DNA of 64,000 nucleotides from Microbacterium sp. (GCA_017306415.1 JAFKIL010000002.1:496001-560000), one strand, 5' to 3'. Shown: positions 51,079 through 61,115, counted from the first letter of the stretch. The notes: generated by a model not told the origin, from the sequence alone. Numbers and translations are program-made.

Positions 51079-52032
51079 TCAGGCCCGGAGCGAGTCGGCC
51101 ACGGAGCGCAGCGCATCCGCGGAGTGGCGGAGCAGGTCGAGCTCGCGATCGGAGAAGTCGGTCTGGCGGATGGGCGCTGCGCCCGACGCGCTCACGATCG
51201 ACGGCACGGAGAGGGCCACACCGCTGATGCCGTGGAAGTCGTCGAGCACCGTGCTCACGGGCATGATCGCGTGCTCGTCGTGCAGGATCGCCTCCACGAT
51301 GCGCGCGCTGGAGAGGCCGATCGCGTAGTTGGTCGCACCTTTGCCGCGGATGACCGTGTACGCGGCATCCCGCACGTCGACGGCGATCTGCTCCAGTTCC
51401 GCCTCGGTCATCGGCGCGCCGCCCGCCGGCCGCCAGTCCAGGATCGGCACCGAGCCGATCGTCGCCCTCGACCAGTGCGGGAACTCGGTGTCGCCGTGCT
51501 CGCCGATGATCTGGGCGTGCACGCTGGAGGTCGACACGCCGGCACGGCGGGCGAGGAGCCAGCGCAGGCGGGACGTGTCGAGCACGGTGCCGGAGGCGAA
51601 GACGCGCTCCGGCGGCAGGCCGGTGGCCTCCTGCGCGAGCACCGTCAGCACGTCGCAGGGATTCGTCACGATCACGTAGATCGCGTTCGGAGCAGCCTCC
51701 AGCAGCTGGGGCATCATCGCGCGGAGGATTCCGGCGTTCGTCGATGCGAGCTCGATGCGGGTCTGCCCCGGCTTCTGCTTCGCGCCCGCGGTGATCACGA
51801 CGACGTGCGAGCCCTCGACGACGGACAGGTCGCTGCCCCCGACGATGTCGCTCGTGCCGGTGAACTGCGTGCCGTGGGCGAGGTCGAGCACCTCGGCCTC
51901 GACCTTCTCGGTCGCGATGTCGTAGAGCGCGACATGGCGCGCCGATCCGCGGATGAGGGCGGCGTACGCCGTGCTGGACCCGACGCTGCCCGCGCCGACG
52001 ACGGTGAGTTTGGAGTTCTCGATCACGCTCAT
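51079..52032 (-). CDS. ldh: L-lactate dehydrogenase
   Basis: A 317-residue enzyme with the NAD loop VVGAGSVGSSTAYA, the catalytic loop IIGEHGDTEFPHW (active-site His ~178), and the substrate Arg in TRIELASTNAGI-like context. It reduces pyruvate to L-lactate with NADH. Malate dehydrogenase is less likely because Gln, not Arg, precedes the KPGQTR loop in QKPGQTR. The ATG at 52032 has a CAGACT-N6 promoter. It is divergent from the LLM oxidoreductase gene. Confidence 0.93.
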   Translation of the reverse strand: MSVIENSKLTVVGAGSVGSSTAYAALIRGSARHVALYDIATEKVEAEVLDLAHGTQFTGTSDIVGGSDLSVVEGSHVVVITAGAKQKPGQTRIELASTNAGILRAMMPQLLEAAPNAIYVIVTNPCDVLTVLAQEATGLPPERVFASGTVLDTSRLRWLLARRAGVSTSSVHAQIIGEHGDTEFPHWSRATIGSVPILDWRPAGGAPMTEAELEQIAVDVRDAAYTVIRGKGATNYAIGLSSARIVEAILHDEHAIMPVSTVLDDFHGISGVALSVPSIVSASGAAPIRQTDFSDRELDLLRHSADALRSVADSLRA

Positions 52033-52044
52033 GCGCCCAGTCTG
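52033..52044 (-). promoter_or_regulatory. Possible leaderless promoter of ldh
   Basis: On the minus strand CAGACT (52039-52044), six bases, then ATG at 52032. Confidence 0.4.
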
Positions 52045-52112
52045 GCAGGGGCGGACGTAGCCTGACTGAGGCGGTCGGATGCGGCATCCGGAGCCGGGAC
52101 GGAGAACAGCAG

Positions 52113-52970
52113 ATGGAATTCGGAATCCACATCGCGGACTTCACGTGGAAGAGCGGTCCGGCACAGCTCGGCCCCGCGCTCGCGCGCCACGTCCGCAACG
52201 CCGAGGCGGCGGGGATCGAGCGGATCACGGTCATGGACCACTTCTGGCAGCTGCCGGGGATCGGACCCGTCGAGCACGAGATGCTCGAGGCCTACGCGAC
52301 CCTCGGCTTCATCGCCGCGCACACCGAGAAGGCGCTCCTGCACACGCTCGTCACGGGCGTCATCTACCGGCACCCGTCGCTCCTCGCGAAGCAGATCACG
52401 ACGCTCGACGTGCTCTCCGGCGGCCGCGTCGGCCTCGGGATCGGCGCCGCCTGGAACGAGCAGGAGTGCGCGGGCCTCGGCTTCGCCTTCCCGCCCGTCA
52501 GGGAGCGGTTCGAGCAGCTCGAGGAGACGCTGCAGATCTGCCTGCAGATGTGGTCCGACTCCGAGGAGGCGTACGACGGCGCGATCTGGCAGCTCGAGCG
52601 GACGCTGAACTCGCCGCAGAGCATCACGCGGCCGCATCCGTACCTCATGATCGGCGGCGGCGGCGAGAAGAAGACGCTCCGGCTCGTGGCGCAGTACGCG
52701 GATGCCTGCAACCTGGGTGTGCGCGACGAACTCCCCACGCACAAGCTCGACGTCCTGCGCGGGCACTGCGACGCGGTGGGGCGCGACTACGACGACATCG
52801 AGAAGACGGCGATGATCCCCGTCGGCCCCGACTCGACGCCCGAGCAGGTGGCCGCGCTGGTGGAACAGCTCGCCGGGGTCGGCTTCACGGCGACGTACGT
52901 GTTCTCGGTGGGCATCGACGAGCCCGAGCGCGTCGTCGACCTCATCGCGGGGGCGAAGGCGCTCGCCTGA
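52113..52970 (+). CDS. LLM class F420-dependent oxidoreductase
   Basis: A 285-residue luciferase-like TIM barrel. MEFGIHIADFTW, the VMDHFWQLPG segment, KQITTLDVLSGGRVGLGIG and RPHPYLMIGGGGEKKTLRLV are typical of actinobacterial F420-dependent members. The cofactor is inferred from family; FMN is possible. A GGAG lies upstream of the ATG. An inverted repeat and tRNA-Ser follow. Confidence 0.87.
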   Translation: MEFGIHIADFTWKSGPAQLGPALARHVRNAEAAGIERITVMDHFWQLPGIGPVEHEMLEAYATLGFIAAHTEKALLHTLVTGVIYRHPSLLAKQITTLDVLSGGRVGLGIGAAWNEQECAGLGFAFPPVRERFEQLEETLQICLQMWSDSEEAYDGAIWQLERTLNSPQSITRPHPYLMIGGGGEKKTLRLVAQYADACNLGVRDELPTHKLDVLRGHCDAVGRDYDDIEKTAMIPVGPDSTPEQVAALVEQLAGVGFTATYVFSVGIDEPERVVDLIAGAKALA

Positions 52971-52977
52971 CGGGTCG

Positions 52978-53023
52978 GTTCCCCGGACCTGTGTCGTTCT
53001 GCGGATTCGCGAGTCCTGGGAAC
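52978..53023. repeat. Degenerate inverted-repeat element before tRNA-Ser
   Basis: Arms GTTCCCCGGAC (52978-52988) and GTCCTGGGAAC (53013-53023) pair with one mismatch. The GTTCYC(A)GGA core recalls the elements at 23514 and 43639, but this one is shorter. It may instead be a terminator of the upstream gene. Confidence 0.4.
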
Positions 53024-53035
53024 GTCGCGTAAACT
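53007..53035 (+). promoter_or_regulatory. tRNA-Ser promoter
   Basis: TAAACT (53030-53035) is a -10 placed to start transcription about seven bases before the tRNA; TTCGCG at 53007-53012, 17 bases upstream, is a weak -35. The inverted-repeat right arm fills the spacer. Confidence 0.45.
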
Positions 53036-53042
53036 CTTCGGC

Positions 53043-53133
53043 GGTGACGTGTCCGAGCGGCCGAAGGTGCAACTCTCGAAAAGTTGTGTAGGGTAACCCC
53101 CTACCGTGGGTTCAAATCCCACCGTCACCGCCA
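53043..53133 (+). tRNA. tRNA-Ser (anticodon CGA)
   Basis: A type II tRNA with long variable arm, acceptor GGTGACG paired to CGTCACC, and loop CTCGAAA giving anticodon CGA. It encodes its 3' CCA, unlike the three other tRNAs in the window. The 3' end marks the change to accessory-looking DNA. Confidence 0.95.
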
Positions 53134-53588
53134 GATTGAGCCGGATTGAGCCCCTTTGACGAGGGTTTCGATCCGGCTCATTCCCTTTGGTTCCCGTCCG
53201 TTCTGGCTCAGCTGTGGGCACGGTTGGTCAGGGGTTTGGTCGAGGACGCGCCGTGGCCGCCGTTCAGCGAACCGAACGGAGCTTTAGATCCGCTCGAACG
53301 GGCATGAGAAGGCTCGATAGGCGCCTTACTCGCGCGCGTGCCCACGACGTGCCCACATGATCGACGGTGGGTGAAGTACCCACGGTAGGCGTCGGCGTCG
53401 GCGGCTGAGCCCCCACTCTCCTAGCGGGCGGTCCAGTGGGCACGCCTGGCGATCGCCCCACGCCAGCGCTCTTCAAGGGCACTTCACACCGCTGATGCGA
53501 GGCTCGCGGAAACCGTACTACTGAGATCGGCGCGGCTCTCTGGGCTCATCTCGACGCACTGTCAATAATGGGGTGAGGGAGATGATCG
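53134..53588. other. Non-coding stretch after tRNA-Ser
   Basis: About 455 bases with no convincing gene. A hairpin of 9-12 bp (53138-53150 with 53167-53179) may end the tRNA transcript. At 53338-53365 the string GTGCCCAC-N2-CGTGCCCACAT followed by GATCGA recurs in similar form near 61835-61872. The 3' part leads to the LuxR gene, whose -10 may be AATAAT at 53564-53569. Confidence 0.55.
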
Positions 53589-55193
53589 GTGGACGACAGA
53601 GCGGACGCCGCGCGCCTCGAGGGTTTCGAGCCGGACGGCGATGGTTTCTTCGAGCGTCTGCGCGACGTGGTGTCACGGCAGGACTGGAACGGCGCGAATG
53701 CGATCGTGCGCGACGAGTGGTATGCGCTCGCCGCCGCCGACAGCGAGGTGACGATATCGATCCTCGAGCAGGTTCCCCCGAGTGCCTTGCGCACGAAGCC
53801 CTTGATCGCGATGGAGCTCGGGATCGCCTACAACAAGCTCCGCTACCACCGACTCCGCGCTGTGCGCTACTTCGTCATGGCGGTGCGAGCGGCGCGGTCC
53901 TCCGGCCGGACGGAGCTCGACCCCATTGACCGGCTCCTCATCCGCGCGGCCGAGTCCGGCGCGTTCCGCCTCCTCGGCCGCACGGTGGCGTCGGTCAATG
54001 CCGCTCGGGCAGCGTCGCGGATCGCGGAGGACCTGACGGTCGACGAGCGCGCCGCGGTGAGGGATCTGCCGCGCGTCTACGCCGTCATCGGCGTCTCGCT
54101 ACTGTACGGCGGGTTCCCTGAGGAGGCTCTCGATGCCGGCGCGCGCGGTCTCGCGGAGGCTCCCACGACCGTCCCGTCGAACGGCTTCGGCGCGCTGGCC
54201 CTCTTGACCGGCATCCACACCGCGAACGGCGACCTGCCCGATGCGCTCGAACACCTCGAGTACGCGCGGCGCGGACCGTGGACCGACGCGCAGCGCAACG
54301 GGTACTCGGGCTCCCTGTACCGGGTCGCGGAGGCCGTCGTCGCGCTCGAAGCCTTCGACGTCGAGCGGGCCAGAGACGGGCTACGCTCGCTGCGGGCGCT
54401 GACGACGGGGCGTCACGCGAACGAGCACTGGGCGACGATCGCCTCCACCGCCGCGATGATCGACCTCGTCGACGGGAATGCGGCGAAAGGTCTCGCCGAC
54501 CTGGACGCCTTCGCCGCCCTGCGCGGTGGGGAGGGTCGCGCGAGCCGCGCGCGCCTCGCCGGCATCCGGTCGCTCCTTCAGCTCGCACTGGGCAACCCCC
54601 ACGCGGCGGCAGCGGTTCTCGATCGGGACGTCGAGGACCGGGCGACGTCGAGCATTGCGCGCGCCCGCGTCGCCCTCACGCTCGGGCAGACAGGGACCGC
54701 GCTCCAGCACCTGCGTGCCACGGCGCAGCACCAGCTCACTACACGACAGACGGCCGAGGCAGTGGCCCTCGAAGTGGCCATCCTCCTGAGGGTGTCGGCG
54801 ACCGCGCGACGGGAGAGCGTGCTGCGGCGACTCGGGGCGCTCCTGGAGAGCTCGGGGCTGCGCCTTCCCCTCGTGCTCATGCCCGCCGAGGACGTACGTC
54901 GCGTGGCCGCCGGACTCGAGACCGTCGGGTTCGAGCACGTCACCGCGGCGATCCCGCGGTCATCGCTCTTCCTGGAGATCGATCCCGGCGATCTCCTTTC
55001 TGAACGAGAGCTCGCCGTTCTCGCGCGCCTGGTCCAGGACCGCACCGTCGCCGAGATCGCCACATCTCTTGCTGTGTCGTCGAACACCGTCAAGAGCCAG
55101 CTTCGCAGCGTCTACCGCAAGCTCGGCGTGACAGATCGCCAGGGCGCGATCGCGATGGCACTGGAACTGCACCTGCTGGTCGACCGCGACTGA
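53589..55193 (+). CDS. LuxR-family transcriptional regulator with helical repeat region
   Basis: A 534-residue protein. Residues ~1-460 are mostly paired helices with TPR-like character (GIAYNKLRYHRLRAVRYFVM, GFPEEALDAGARGLAEAP, DLPDALEHLEYARRG). The C-terminal ~65 residues are a GerE/LuxR HTH: LSERELAVLARLVQDRTVAE, then VSSNTVKSQLRSVYRKLGV. No ATPase P-loop is seen, so it is not a full MalT/LAL regulator. GGAG lies seven bases before the GTG. It directly precedes the giant surface protein gene and is its best candidate regulator. Confidence 0.85.
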   Translation: MDDRADAARLEGFEPDGDGFFERLRDVVSRQDWNGANAIVRDEWYALAAADSEVTISILEQVPPSALRTKPLIAMELGIAYNKLRYHRLRAVRYFVMAVRAARSSGRTELDPIDRLLIRAAESGAFRLLGRTVASVNAARAASRIAEDLTVDERAAVRDLPRVYAVIGVSLLYGGFPEEALDAGARGLAEAPTTVPSNGFGALALLTGIHTANGDLPDALEHLEYARRGPWTDAQRNGYSGSLYRVAEAVVALEAFDVERARDGLRSLRALTTGRHANEHWATIASTAAMIDLVDGNAAKGLADLDAFAALRGGEGRASRARLAGIRSLLQLALGNPHAAAAVLDRDVEDRATSSIARARVALTLGQTGTALQHLRATAQHQLTTRQTAEAVALEVAILLRVSATARRESVLRRLGALLESSGLRLPLVLMPAEDVRRVAAGLETVGFEHVTAAIPRSSLFLEIDPGDLLSERELAVLARLVQDRTVAEIATSLAVSSNTVKSQLRSVYRKLGVTDRQGAIAMALELHLLVDRD

Positions 55194-55345
55194 GCCGGTC
55201 GGGCCCTGCCGCGGCAGGCGGAGCGATGGCGCCCGCCGCCGGGTGAACACGGGGTGAAAACCCGGGGGCCCGCCCATCGTCACCGATAGCTTTCGGCGCG
55301 GGGGGAGTGCTTCGTCGATCCCCGGGGCGTGATCGGAGTGAGGGC

Positions 55346-58300
55346 ATGGCGGTGGCCGAAGGCGTGAACAAGCGGAAGGTACGGTATCGAGGCGAACGGA
55401 GGCTGTTCTCGCGGCGCACACTCGGGCGAGGTCGGTGCGGTCTCGCCGGTCTCGTCGTCACGCTGGCGGTCGCGCTCGCCTCGGTCGTGTCGCCGATGCC
55501 CGCGTTCGCGGCAGACATGTCGATCTCGATCAGTCCGACGACCACGACCACGGCGAGCAATGTCAGCACAACGTACACGCTGACCTACTCGTGCAGTAAC
55601 GCCGCCGGCAGCTGCGCCGACTCCATCGTTACCATCCCCACGACCAGCCTCAACGGCAACGGCACGAACACCGACTTCTCGTCCTGGATCACGACGGGAA
55701 CCTGTCCCGCGGTGAACAAGACGGTCGCCGGTCAGGTGTCGTTCACTCTCGGCGCTCTCAGCACCAGCACCAACACGTGCACCTTCAAGGTCCTCCCCCC
55801 CGAGTACACGACCCTGAACAACGCAACTGCGACGATCACGCCGACTCTCTCCAGCAGCAACTCTGCCTCGGCGACGGCCGCGCCGGCCACCCTCACGGTC
55901 ACCTCCGGGCACAACAACACGCTCACGAACTCGATCCCGGCCAAGGCCATCTCCGGCAACACGGTCCAGTACACGATCACGTACAACTGTGGCGCGAACA
56001 CCAAGACCTACAGCGGCGACATCGGCATCTCGAGCATCGTCATCAAGAGCACGCTCCCGGCGAACTTCGACTACCAGTCGGCCGGCTTCAGCGCCGGCAT
56101 CCCCGGCACCGTCAACTATGACCCGGCGACGCGCGTACTCACATACTCCGACCCCACCGGCAAATCCTGTGGGAACCCACCGCTCAACATCTCCAACTAC
56201 TTCTCCGTCATCGTGACCGGCAAGGCATCGACGAACGGGACCCCGGACGCGGTCGGGACCCAGATCTGCGGCTCCGCCTCCGCCACATGGACATACATCG
56301 ACGGCGTTCCCGGCTCCGGCTCGACCTCCACGGTCTGCTCCACTGTCATCAACCTGGCGACCACGGTGACCAAGACGAGCGCGGCTCCCTCCACGCTCGG
56401 CAACATCGGACAGTACGGGGCGGCGGACAGCGGTGCCGCCGGTCCATACGTCTACCCGGGCAACTGGGACACCTCCGGCGCCACGGCCTACTACGACATC
56501 ACCGTGGCGACGGTTCCGGCGGCAACGAACTCCGGCATCGCGTACGACATCAAGGACCCGTTGCCGTGTCTGACGAACGGCTCGAACAACAACTACACGT
56601 CGGCCGCTGTCGGCGCCCCCTGCACGAGTCCCGCTTTCATACCGACGCTGCTCCAGCCCAACGGGTACACCGCCACGACCGCCGACACCATCACGCTGGT
56701 GTACACGGACGGCACCACTGGCACGGTCGCCTACACGACCGCCAAGAGCGGTTGGGTCATCCCGGCCACGCCCGCCGTCGCCGAGGTCGACATCCCCGCC
56801 GTCAGCGCCGAGGGTTCGAACACAGCAGCCTCGATGCGCTTCCGGCTGTACGGCTACGCGTCCGGCGCGGTTCCGACGAACGCGGTACTGACCAACCGGG
56901 TCTCCTCGACCCCCTTCGCTGCCGGGGACACCAGCACTCCGCTCCTCGCCGCCCAGACCGCGAGCTCGCGCCTCCTCGTCGTCGCGCCGCCGGCGAACAA
57001 TGCGGCAATCATCTACCCCGGCCTCACCACGGCGCAGATCGGCACCACCTGCACGGCGAACGCGGTCCTCAACAGCAGCACGAACGGCGCCTACAGCAAC
57101 CGCATCGAGGTTCCGACCGCGCCTTCCGCCGCGATCTACATCGACTATCTTGCGCCGGCCGGCACGACCGCGGTCAACGCGGCAACGACGGCGTTCCAGC
57201 TCAACACACTGAACACCAATGGCTCGGGCGGCAAGTCATTCACCACGGCGGCCATCGCGCCCACGGTGACCCAGAACTACAACGGAACCGGGCGATTCCT
57301 GGTCCAGTACGTCATCCCGCCCGGTGCGATCACCACCCCGGGCTATTACAAGGTCCTCTCCACGAGCTTCGTCGGGCTGACCCTCGAGGCGGGCTGCGCC
57401 GGCACCTACACCAGCGACATTACGGTCGGCTACGGTGCCGCGCTGGCGACGTGCTACTTCAACAACTACTCGAGCGCGCACATCGAGCCGGCTCCCATGT
57501 ACCCCACGGGGACGACCGACCTGCGCTCGAACGGCAGTCCGATCGCGAACAACTACTGCGGCTACTCCTCCAACATCGTGATCACCCCGGTCAAGCCCGG
57601 GTTCAGCGTCGACAAGACCGTGCAGGGCAATCTCGACCCGACCCCGATCGGGAGCGGGGGCACCGGACACGTGAGCGTGGGCGGTGGCACCGCGACCTAC
57701 ACGGTCACCTTCACGAACAGCGGCGAATCCAATCTGAACGACCCCGTCATGTATGACCTGCTCCCGCGAATCGGCGACACCCGGGCATCCTCGACGACGG
57801 CGCGCGCGTCGCAGTTCCCGGTGTCGCTGACGAGCATCGGGACTCTCCCCGCGGGCCTCACGGTGGCGTATTCGCAGGCGGCCAATCCGTGCCGACCCGA
57901 GGTGCTCGCGTCCAACTCGGGCTGCACAGACGACTGGTCGACCACCGCGCCGTCGCCGCTGTCCAAGACCACCGCGCTCCGCTTCGCATACAGCGGCAAG
58001 GTGCTCGTCACCGACGGCTTCTCGGCGACCTACACGGTCTCGACGCCGCCGGCGGCAGCGGGCAGTACGGCGTGGAACAGCGTGGGGACGAACGCATATG
58101 CCGCGAGCGCCCTGGTCGGCGCGGCGGAGTCGTCGCTGACCGGCCTCCAGGCGCAGAGCGCGCAGCCGGCGATCACGAAGACGGCCGACCGGTCGACAGT
58201 GGATGCGGTGGGTCAGTCGGTGACCTACACGTTCACAGTGACGAACAACACCGCGGTGACGCTCAGCAACGTTCGGGTGTCGGATGCGCTGGTGGACTCG

Positions 58301-61111
58301 GCGACCACGAGCGTCGCGCCGACCGCGACCTGTGCCGCGCTGTCCAACCCGGTCGCGACCTGCGCCGGTGCCGTGACCACGTTGGCCCCCGGTCAGGCGG
58401 CGACCTTCACGGCGACGTACGTGGCGACCCAGGCCGACCTCGACCACGGCCGGATCTCCGACCAGGCGACGGCCACCGCGAACCCGCCGAGCGGTCCTGG
58501 GCTGTCCAACAGCAGTGGGGTGGTGACGGTGTCCGCCGTCCAGTCGGGCGCGCTGACCCTGGTCAAGGCGGCGGACCCAGGCACGGTCGACTCCGTGGGC
58601 GAAACGGTGAACTACACGTTCCAGGTCGCCAACTCGGGCAACGTGACGCTGCGCAACGTGGACATCGTGGAGGGGACCTTCACCGGTTCCGGTGCGCTGT
58701 CGGCGATCACGTGCCCGTCGGGCTCGCTGGCTCCCGGTGCGTCGGCGGACTGCACCGCGTCCTACCCGGTGACCCAGGCGGATCTGACGGCGGGCTCGGT
58801 CGCGAACACGGCCACCGCACGGGCCGTCGACCCCGCAGGTACGGCGATCACATCGGCCGCGTCGACCGCGACGGTGACGGTGAACCAGGTCGCCGGGCTG
58901 TCGATCGTGAAGTCGGCGAGCCCGTCGTCGGCGGCGGCGTACAACGCCGGTCAGCTGATCACGTACACCTACGTGGTTTCGAACACCGGCAACATCCCGG
59001 TGACGGGCATCGCGGTGAACGAGCAGGCCTTCACCGGCACGGGTGCGCTCTCGGCGATCTCCTGCCCGGCGACGTCGCTCGAGCCGGCGGCGCAGTTCTC
59101 GTGCACCGCGACCTACACACTCACTCAGGAGGATGTCGATTCGGGGTCGTTGACGAACACGGCGAACGCGACCGGCACGACCGCCGCCGGCCCCGTGACC
59201 GCAGACGACTCGACGGTGACCACGCCGCAGGAACCCGTCGGGAGGCTGACGCTCGTCAAGACGGCCGACACCGCGTACGTGAATGTGGCCGGTGACGCGA
59301 TCGCCTACACGTTCGCGATCCGGAACGCGGGCAACGTGACTATCCACGACGTCTCCGCCGACGAGACCGCGTTCTCGGGCAGCGGCGGCGAACCCGCCAT
59401 CAGCTGCCCGGCGAGCACGCTGACTCCGGGCCAGCAGATCGAGTGCACCGCGAGCTATACCGTCACCCAGGCCGACATGAACGCGGGGAGCATCGTGAAC
59501 ACCGCTCGCGCGACCGGTCTCGACCCGACCGGTGCGGACGTCGCCTCGGCGACCTCGACCGCGACCGTCACCGCGAACGCGGTCCCGGCGATCTCGCTGC
59601 TGAAGTCGGCGGACGTGACCTCGTACGCTTCGGTGGGTGGCGACATCACGTTCTCGTTCCTCATTACGAACACGGGAAACGTCAGCCTCACTGGCGTCGG
59701 CATCTCCGAAGACGCCTTTACCGGCAGCGGCGCGCTCGACACGGTCGACTGCTCTACGACGACGCTCGCTCCCGGTGAGTCCGAGACATGCACATCCGGC
59801 TACGAGACCACCCAGGCCGACCTCGACCGCGGGAGCGTGGACAACACCGCTACCGCCTTCGGCGAACCGTCCGGCGGCACGACCGTCGCATCGACGTCGT
59901 CGACCGTGAGCATCCCCGCGGTGCAGTCGCCCGCTCTGACGCTCGACAAGACCGTCGATCCGGGAACAGCGGACGCCGCCGGTGACAGCGTGACCTACAC
60001 GTTCCACGCGACCAACACCGGCAATGTGACCCTGACGGGGCTGGCGATCGCGGAGTCCGCGTTCTCCGGCACCGGCGGGCTGGCGGCACCGGACTGCGAC
60101 ACTGCCGCGCTGAAGCCGGGCGCGGACGTGACCTGCACCGTGACCTACCAGGTGACCCAAGCGGACGTGGACGCCGGGACGGTCACGAACACGGCGGTCG
60201 CGTCCGCGGCGGTCGGGGGCACCGCCGTGTCCTCGGACCCGTCGACCGCGACCGTCTCGATCACCCGGCGCGCCGCCCTGTCGCTCGTGAAGTCGGCATC
60301 TCCGACGGCGCCGGCGGACTTCCGTGCGGGGCAGCAGATCACCTACTCGTTCGTGGTCACCAACACCGGCAATGTGACGATCGCTTCGCCCGGGGTGGAG
60401 GAGACCGCCTTCACCGGTACCGGTGCGCTCGCGGCACCGAGCTGCCCCCCCACGGCATCGCTCGCGCCCGCCGCGCAGATGGTCTGTTCGGCCGTCTACA
60501 CGGTGACCCAGTCCGATGTCGACGCGGGCTCGATCTCCAACAGTGCGACGGCGACAGGTTCGCCGCCCGCCGGTGTCACGGCGATCATCCCTCCGACGTC
60601 GTCGGTGACGGTGCCGGAGGCCGCGAATCCTTCGCTCGGGCTGGTGAAGAGGACGGACGCTCGCAAGGTCTCGGCGATCGGGCAGATCGTGACGTACCGC
60701 TTCACGGTCACCAACACGGGCAACACCACAGCCAGTCATGTCGCCATTCGCGAGGGCGCCTTCTCGGGGCACGGCGTCAAGCCGGCGGTCGACTGTCCTG
60801 CAGCCGAACTCGTCCCCGGTCAGACGGTGTCGTGCACGGCGACCTACATTGTCGTGGCGGCCGATCTCGATGGGTCCGTGCTGACGAACACGGCGACCGC
60901 CGTCAGCGTTTCGCCGAATGGAGTGAGCGTGGTCTCCGACCCGTCGACCGCTCGCATCACTGATGTCGCCGTCTCTGCGGAGTCACCGGCCGATCCGCTG
61001 CCCGTGACTGGCGGCACGGTCGCCTGGGGAGCCGGGATCGTTGGGTTGGGCTTGATCGTGATCGGGCTGACCTTCACCGTCATACGCCGCCGTCGACGAG
61101 CCGAGCACTGA
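55346..61111 (+). CDS. Giant LPXTG-anchored surface protein with DUF11 repeats
   Basis: About 1,921 residues. A basic N-terminus and a hydrophobic signal (ending near MPAFAAD) lead to ~900 residues of Thr/Ser/Asn-rich beta structure without a recognised family. From ~940 there are eight repeats of about 115 residues of the DUF11 type, each with LxLVKxA, an NTGNVTL-like strand, CPxxxLxPG and VTQADxDxGSxxNTAxA. The C-terminus has the sortase motif LPVTG at 1885-1889, a membrane helix and RRRRR. It is a wall-anchored stalk or adhesin. ATG 55346 (GGAG seven bases upstream) was chosen over GTG 55307. No sortase gene is in the window. Confidence 0.92.
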   Translation: MAVAEGVNKRKVRYRGERRLFSRRTLGRGRCGLAGLVVTLAVALASVVSPMPAFAADMSISISPTTTTTASNVSTTYTLTYSCSNAAGSCADSIVTIPTTSLNGNGTNTDFSSWITTGTCPAVNKTVAGQVSFTLGALSTSTNTCTFKVLPPEYTTLNNATATITPTLSSSNSASATAAPATLTVTSGHNNTLTNSIPAKAISGNTVQYTITYNCGANTKTYSGDIGISSIVIKSTLPANFDYQSAGFSAGIPGTVNYDPATRVLTYSDPTGKSCGNPPLNISNYFSVIVTGKASTNGTPDAVGTQICGSASATWTYIDGVPGSGSTSTVCSTVINLATTVTKTSAAPSTLGNIGQYGAADSGAAGPYVYPGNWDTSGATAYYDITVATVPAATNSGIAYDIKDPLPCLTNGSNNNYTSAAVGAPCTSPAFIPTLLQPNGYTATTADTITLVYTDGTTGTVAYTTAKSGWVIPATPAVAEVDIPAVSAEGSNTAASMRFRLYGYASGAVPTNAVLTNRVSSTPFAAGDTSTPLLAAQTASSRLLVVAPPANNAAIIYPGLTTAQIGTTCTANAVLNSSTNGAYSNRIEVPTAPSAAIYIDYLAPAGTTAVNAATTAFQLNTLNTNGSGGKSFTTAAIAPTVTQNYNGTGRFLVQYVIPPGAITTPGYYKVLSTSFVGLTLEAGCAGTYTSDITVGYGAALATCYFNNYSSAHIEPAPMYPTGTTDLRSNGSPIANNYCGYSSNIVITPVKPGFSVDKTVQGNLDPTPIGSGGTGHVSVGGGTATYTVTFTNSGESNLNDPVMYDLLPRIGDTRASSTTARASQFPVSLTSIGTLPAGLTVAYSQAANPCRPEVLASNSGCTDDWSTTAPSPLSKTTALRFAYSGKVLVTDGFSATYTVSTPPAAAGSTAWNSVGTNAYAASALVGAAESSLTGLQAQSAQPAITKTADRSTVDAVGQSVTYTFTVTNNTAVTLSNVRVSDALVDSATTSVAPTATCAALSNPVATCAGAVTTLAPGQAATFTATYVATQADLDHGRISDQATATANPPSGPGLSNSSGVVTVSAVQSGALTLVKAADPGTVDSVGETVNYTFQVANSGNVTLRNVDIVEGTFTGSGALSAITCPSGSLAPGASADCTASYPVTQADLTAGSVANTATARAVDPAGTAITSAASTATVTVNQVAGLSIVKSASPSSAAAYNAGQLITYTYVVSNTGNIPVTGIAVNEQAFTGTGALSAISCPATSLEPAAQFSCTATYTLTQEDVDSGSLTNTANATGTTAAGPVTADDSTVTTPQEPVGRLTLVKTADTAYVNVAGDAIAYTFAIRNAGNVTIHDVSADETAFSGSGGEPAISCPASTLTPGQQIECTASYTVTQADMNAGSIVNTARATGLDPTGADVASATSTATVTANAVPAISLLKSADVTSYASVGGDITFSFLITNTGNVSLTGVGISEDAFTGSGALDTVDCSTTTLAPGESETCTSGYETTQADLDRGSVDNTATAFGEPSGGTTVASTSSTVSIPAVQSPALTLDKTVDPGTADAAGDSVTYTFHATNTGNVTLTGLAIAESAFSGTGGLAAPDCDTAALKPGADVTCTVTYQVTQADVDAGTVTNTAVASAAVGGTAVSSDPSTATVSITRRAALSLVKSASPTAPADFRAGQQITYSFVVTNTGNVTIASPGVEETAFTGTGALAAPSCPPTASLAPAAQMVCSAVYTVTQSDVDAGSISNSATATGSPPAGVTAIIPPTSSVTVPEAANPSLGLVKRTDARKVSAIGQIVTYRFTVTNTGNTTASHVAIREGAFSGHGVKPAVDCPAAELVPGQTVSCTATYIVVAADLDGSVLTNTATAVSVSPNGVSVVSDPSTARITDVAVSAESPADPLPVTGGTVAWGAGIVGLGLIVIGLTFTVIRRRRRAEH
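58166..60990 (+). repeat. Eight tandem DUF11 repeats
   Basis: Repeats begin near 58166, 58552, 58900, 59247, 59592, 59937, 60279 and 60639, with a period of about 340-390 bases. They are diverged at DNA level, so recombination between them is not recent, but the encoded motifs are well kept. Confidence 0.85.
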
Positions 61112-61115
61112 AGGT

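Noticed and set aside
53264-53482. 72-residue minus-strand frame as an integrase remnant
   Set aside because: A WARARV-like end is suggestive, but no recombinase motif (R...HxxR...Y) is present.
57236-60772. 1,178-residue frame antisense to the DUF11 repeats
   Set aside because: It arises because the repeats lack stops in this frame; the sense strand has signal peptide, repeats and LPXTG.
58166-60990. CRISPR-like regular spacing
   Set aside because: The ~345-base period is coding DUF11 repeats; no short identical repeats with unique spacers exist in the window.
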